NCBI RefSeq assembly: GCF_003112435.1
Contig: NZ_BDOQ01000019.1
Span: forward strand, 124,001-188,000
Reading direction: 5' to 3'
Length of the DNA stretch: 64,000 nt
DNA from: Novimethylophilus kurashikiensis
GTDB taxonomy: Bacteria; Pseudomonadota; Gammaproteobacteria; Burkholderiales; Methylophilaceae
Part shown: one piece after another, positions 59,888-64,000 of the stretch
Position numbering within the stretch: position 1 is the first letter of the stretch
Layout of the letters: each line of letters begins with the position of its first letter
Program-made: the position numbers and the translations under genes
Notes under the pieces: generated by a model
Told to the model about the DNA's origin: nothing
What the model saw: the letters and a program-made list of their open reading frames with translations, nothing else
The model's database searches: none

Positions 59888-60526
59888 ATGATCGACTGGA
59901 ACTATTTAGTCAAGATTGGTGTGGGCTTGTTCGCCATCGTTAACGCCATCGGCACGATTCCGATTTTCATCTCCGCCACGGACGGCTGGTCGGCGGCGCA
60001 TCGCGCGAAAACGGCACGTATCATTGGTATTACCGTGTTTACAGTGCTGGCGCTCTCGCTCTTCATCGGCGACAGCATGCTGGATTTCTTCGGCATCAGT
60101 ATCGCTTCGTTCCAGGTGGGAGGCGGCATCCTGCTGTTATTGATGGCGATTTCGATGATGCACGCCAAGGAGAGCGAAGCGCGCCAAACGCCGGAGGAAG
60201 CCCAGGTCGCCATCGAGCACGATGCTGTGGCCATCGTTCCGCTGAGTATCCCGCTCCTGGCCGGGCCGGGTGCCATCAGCAGCATGATTATCGCCGCGGA
60301 GCATAGCGGCGGCGTGGTCGGCCATATCAGCTTGTTGATTCCGGTAGCGGTAGTGAGCGTGCTGTCGTGGCGCATCCTGCTGCTGTCGGACTTCATTGCA
60401 GAGCGCTTGGGCACGATCGGCATCAACATCGTCACACGGCTGATGGGCTTGATCCTCGCGGCAATGTCCGTGGAGTTCATGGCACGCGGATTGGCAAGCC
60501 TGTTCCCAGGCCTCGTTAACGGGTAA
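59888..60526 (+). CDS. MarC family membrane protein (UPF0056)
   Basis: 212 residues, six TM helices in two groups. FAIVNAIGTIPIFISATDGWS, IASFQVGGGILLLLMAISMMHA, VPLSIPLLAGPGAIS and RLMGLILAAMSVEFMARGL are the MarC motifs. Transport or other function is unproven; the old link to multiple antibiotic resistance is not supported for E. coli MarC. Confidence 0.92.
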   Translation: MIDWNYLVKIGVGLFAIVNAIGTIPIFISATDGWSAAHRAKTARIIGITVFTVLALSLFIGDSMLDFFGISIASFQVGGGILLLLMAISMMHAKESEARQTPEEAQVAIEHDAVAIVPLSIPLLAGPGAISSMIIAAEHSGGVVGHISLLIPVAVVSVLSWRILLLSDFIAERLGTIGINIVTRLMGLILAAMSVEFMARGLASLFPGLVNG

Positions 60527-60561
60527 AATTGCACGTTTTTTGCGCAATCTCGAGTAACTCC

Positions 60562-62107
<1,546 letters not shown>

Positions 62108-62185
62108 GTTTGGCTAAGCGTCCGCTGGCAATGGAAATTCCCTCTCACCTTGAGGTAGAGGGTTATGGTGAAGGTTGTCGTTTCA

Positions 62186-62424
62186 TAAAAGCCGAGAAAT
62201 CGGCTTTTTTATTTGCCGGGGGTAGCCCGGCGGCTAGTTACTTTCGTTTGCTCGCCCAAACGAAAGTAACCAAAGGAAATGGCACCCCCTGCTGCGGTCC
62301 TGCGGACTGCCTTGCGCTGCTCGCCAAGCCGGGCGGCTGCGGAACTCGGGCTTTCAGCCCTCAGACAGTCCTCGCCGACAGCCCCCGGATTGGCTGTGCT
62401 GCTCAGCGCGGCAGAAGGGGATTT
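62186..62424 (+). ncRNA. Structured ~239 bp repeat element, copy 2
   Basis: Second copy of the element at 45333-45576. The 14-bp stem reads GTTACTTTCGTTTG/CAAACGAAAGTAAC (62237-62250 with 62257-62270) with loop CTCGCC; compared with copy 1 three base pairs changed on both arms together. The first hairpin is one pair shorter (GCCGA-GAAA-TCGGC), the CCGGG/CCCGG hairpin is unchanged, and the final nested stems have three mismatches, so this copy may be decaying at its 3' part. It lies in the 466-base gap between convergent mnmA and the Rap1a-like gene. Confidence 0.7.
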
Positions 62425-62483
62425 AGGATATGGTGGCAAGTTCGAGATGAGGACTGGTTGTTGGAACGGCTTGAGCTTGAACT

Positions 62484-62540
62484 GTAGGGCAGGCGGCCTC
62501 GCCTGCATTTTTCGATAGCAGATGAGGCCGCCTGCCCTAC
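62484..62540. repeat. Inverted GC-rich repeat pair
   Basis: GTAGGGCAGGCGGCCTC and GAGGCCGCCTGCCCTAC, a perfect 17-bp pair around a 23-base centre. Same family as 62963-63027, 49425 and 57115. It lies 33 bases beyond the stop of the Rap1a-like gene. Confidence 0.75.
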
Positions 62541-62573
62541 GAGGAGAGCGGACACTTTGTGTCTTTCCAAGCG

Positions 62574-62942
62574 CTATTTACCCTTCTCCCCAGGGCACGT
62601 CATCTTGTCCAACAGCGCGCGGTACATTGCAATACTCTTGAGTTCCTTCTGATCTTCCTGATGTTCGCCCAGGTGGTCGACGACGGCTTTCAGCACTTGG
62701 CGTCTGGAGCGTTTTTCAATGTCGCTGCAGATTTGCGGGCTGCCTTCGATTTCCTTTTTGAAGCGGTAGCCTGAGATGTAGCCGTCGATATAGCCCATGC
62801 AGAGGCCGAAGGCGAGGTCGTTGCGTTTGGCGGGGTCGGCGGCTTGTTTGCATAGGGCGTATAAGTCCTGCCCGGTTTCGAAGTTGTCGGCTGATGCTAT
62901 TTGCGGCAGTAGCAGGGCGAGTAGCCAAATCCAGCGGTTCAT
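62574..62942 (-). CDS. Rap1a/Tai-like secreted protein
   Basis: 122 residues from ATG 62942, AGGACC upstream. Signal peptide (MNRWIWLLALLLPQIASA), then FETGQDLYALC, LAFGLCMGYIDGYISG, QICSDIEKRSRRQ and a C-terminal MTCPGEK. This is the Cys-rich helical layout of the Rap1a/Tai immunity-like family. Family members neutralise type VI amidase effectors in the periplasm, but many orphan copies exist, and no effector or T6SS gene is in the window. It is flanked on both sides by the GC-rich inverted repeats. Confidence 0.7.
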   Translation of the reverse strand: MNRWIWLLALLLPQIASADNFETGQDLYALCKQAADPAKRNDLAFGLCMGYIDGYISGYRFKKEIEGSPQICSDIEKRSRRQVLKAVVDHLGEHQEDQKELKSIAMYRALLDKMTCPGEKGK

Positions 62943-62962
62943 GCGCAAGGTCCTGTCATTTG

Positions 62963-63027
62963 TAGCGCAGGCGGCCTCGCCTGCATTTTGGAAATATTAA
63001 ATACTGCAGGCGAGGCCGCCTGCGCTA
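62963..63027. repeat. Perfect 23-bp inverted repeat pair
   Basis: The arms 62963-62985 (TAGCGCAGGCGGCCTCGCCT then GCA) and 63005-63027 are exact reverse complements around a 19-base AT-rich centre. The right arm ends three bases before the stop codon of the radical SAM gene; the left arm is 20 bases from the Rap1a-like start. Confidence 0.8.
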
Positions 63028-63030
63028 AGG

Positions 63031-63870
63031 CTAGGGGCTGACGTTAACCGTTACGCCGAGGGCTCGAATGCGTTCACCGTAAGCCAGCAGCGCATCTTCC
63101 GACAAAGCCGATAAGTGTTCGGCGCCGGGCTGCATGGGTTGTCGGGCGATGCCGTAGAGATGGACGCCTTGGATATCCAACGCCACCGAGCGGATGAGCT
63201 CAAGGTAAGCCATTACTTCCGTCTCGGGCGGCGCTAAACCGTCGATGGCGAACCAGCAGGTTTGCAACCATGTGGGACAGTGGGCAACGCAAGCCAATAG
63301 TCGGCGTTTCGCGCCTTCCACGTTGCCTTCGACTTGATTGATTTCCGCCATGCCGGTTGCGGTGGCACGATCCACCTTGAACCATACCTCGCCGTTCATG
63401 GTCGCCAAGCGGCCGATAGCTTCCAGTACCGATTCGCGGTGCATGAGGCTGCCGTTGGTGATCAGGCGCACTTTCAGCTTTCCCAATAAACCCAGGTCTT
63501 GCAGCACGCGCTGTACTGTTTCAATGACGGCTGGGAACTCCTCGGCGCTGGTGGGCTCTCCGTTGCCGGAAAAAGCGATGTCTTGCAGTTGGCGCATGCC
63601 TCCAGGCACATGTCGATCCAGCCAGTCTCCATGCAGCACCTGGCCGAGAAACTCGCGGAGTTCCGCTTCTAGCTGGGCGATGTCGATCTTCGGCGCAGCA
63701 CCGCGGACGAGGTTGGGCACCTGGCAGTAGATGCAGGCCCAATTGCAGGCGTTGTTCGGGTTGAGGTTAATGCCGACCGATACGCCGCCAGCGCGGCGTG
63801 ATACCACGGGATACACGTAGGTGTAGCCGGCAACGTCGCGGCGGTGGTCGGTGGGGGTTAGCACGGTCAT
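63031..63870 (-). CDS. Radical SAM protein of unknown function
   Basis: 279 residues. The cluster motif is CNWACIYC (CxxxCxxC), preceded by GVSVGINLNPNNA; FSGNGEPTSAEEFP is the GNGEP-type SAM motif and LITNGSLM follows. Layout resembles short radical SAM enzymes with no C-terminal SPASM or auxiliary cluster domain. I cannot name the substrate. No peptide precursor or partner enzyme adjoins; pqqA is 57 kb away and this is not PqqE. Confidence 0.85.
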   Translation of the reverse strand: MTVLTPTDHRRDVAGYTYVYPVVSRRAGGVSVGINLNPNNACNWACIYCQVPNLVRGAAPKIDIAQLEAELREFLGQVLHGDWLDRHVPGGMRQLQDIAFSGNGEPTSAEEFPAVIETVQRVLQDLGLLGKLKVRLITNGSLMHRESVLEAIGRLATMNGEVWFKVDRATATGMAEINQVEGNVEGAKRRLLACVAHCPTWLQTCWFAIDGLAPPETEVMAYLELIRSVALDIQGVHLYGIARQPMQPGAEHLSALSEDALLAYGERIRALGVTVNVSP

Positions 63871-63931
63871 GGCGTGGATTTTAAACGTCTAGCCGCAACT
63901 CCGCTGCTTAAAAGCGTGCGGCAGGTTCGGT

Positions 63932-64000
63932 CTAAAGGGGGAAAACGACGCGGACGATCAATCCAGAGCCGGAGGAGGGTAATGATAGCGTCAGCTCAGC
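63932..64000 (-). CDS. C-terminal end of a probable sensor histidine kinase (5' part outside window)
   Basis: The minus frame is open from the window edge for 22 codons: AELTLSLPSSGSGLIVRVVF then PL and a stop. This resembles the final strand of a HATPase domain (G-AELxLS...GGLxVRVxLP). Only the tail is visible, so the assignment is tentative. Confidence 0.4.
   Translation of the reverse strand, partial: AELTLSLPSSGSGLIVRVVFPL

Overview
The window looks like a chromosomal stretch of a betaproteobacterium, probably a Nitrosomonadales-like lineage. This rests on gene order and families: lptD-surA-pdxA-rsmA, amgK-murU beside lptD, ftsY-ftsE-ftsX divergent from an M16 protease pair followed by rsmD-coaD-ferredoxin, pyrR-pyrB-pyrC', pilT/pilU-yggS-proC-yggT, rng-maf, and two adjacent ubiquinone hydroxylases. 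A 23-residue PqqA precursor gene suggests PQQ synthesis. Genus cannot be fixed from sequence alone. No tRNA, rRNA, CRISPR array, transposase or prophage was seen.

Layout. 0-7.3 kb: the 3' end of a dynamin-like GTPase gene, ccoS, a 32-residue membrane protein, rpoH behind a CIRCE-like operator, a chemotaxis receptor, an inositol phosphatase-family gene, a nuclease-fold protein with altered active site, pqqA, a LexA-like repressor, dps and rubredoxin. 7.4-16.3 kb: oxyR, ftsX/E/Y, the M16 pair, rsmD, coaD, ferredoxin, mtfA, gloA. 16.3-28.6 kb: adk, the lptD operon (minus), then amgK-murU-pepP-ubiH-ubi-dsbC (plus). 28.7-33 kb: pilB/pilC and icd. 33-40.6 kb: rluE, an amidotransferase, a 39-residue membrane protein, riboflavin genes, yqgE-ruvX-pyrR-pyrB-pyrC'. 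40.6-46.4 kb is the accessory part: a frameshifted VOC gene, trhO, a GST, aqpZ, dispersed repeats and a frameshifted orphan gene. 46.4-53.2 kb: pilU, pilT, yggS-proC-yggT-yggU and a complete dynamin-like GTPase paralogous to the first gene. 53.3-57.1 kb: a TonB-dependent receptor, a YfiR-family protein and a membrane diguanylate cyclase in overlapping order, which reads as one signalling operon. 57.1-64 kb: rng, maf, a DJ-1 protein, marC, nudJ-mnmA, more repeats, a Rap1a/Tai-like protein, a radical SAM enzyme and the C-terminal end of a probable histidine kinase.

The least explained signal is a ~240 bp element present twice (45333-45576 and 62186-62424, same orientation). It has several hairpins, and one 14-bp stem differs between copies by three base pairs, all compensatory, so folding itself seems to be selected. 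Other points for a second look: the receptor-YfiR-cyclase operon, several genes whose -10 hexamer lies exactly six bases before an ATG without a Shine-Dalgarno (candidate leaderless mRNAs), the isolated pqqA, and degenerate enzyme homologues (PyrC', the second RibBA domain, the nuclease, one M16 subunit).
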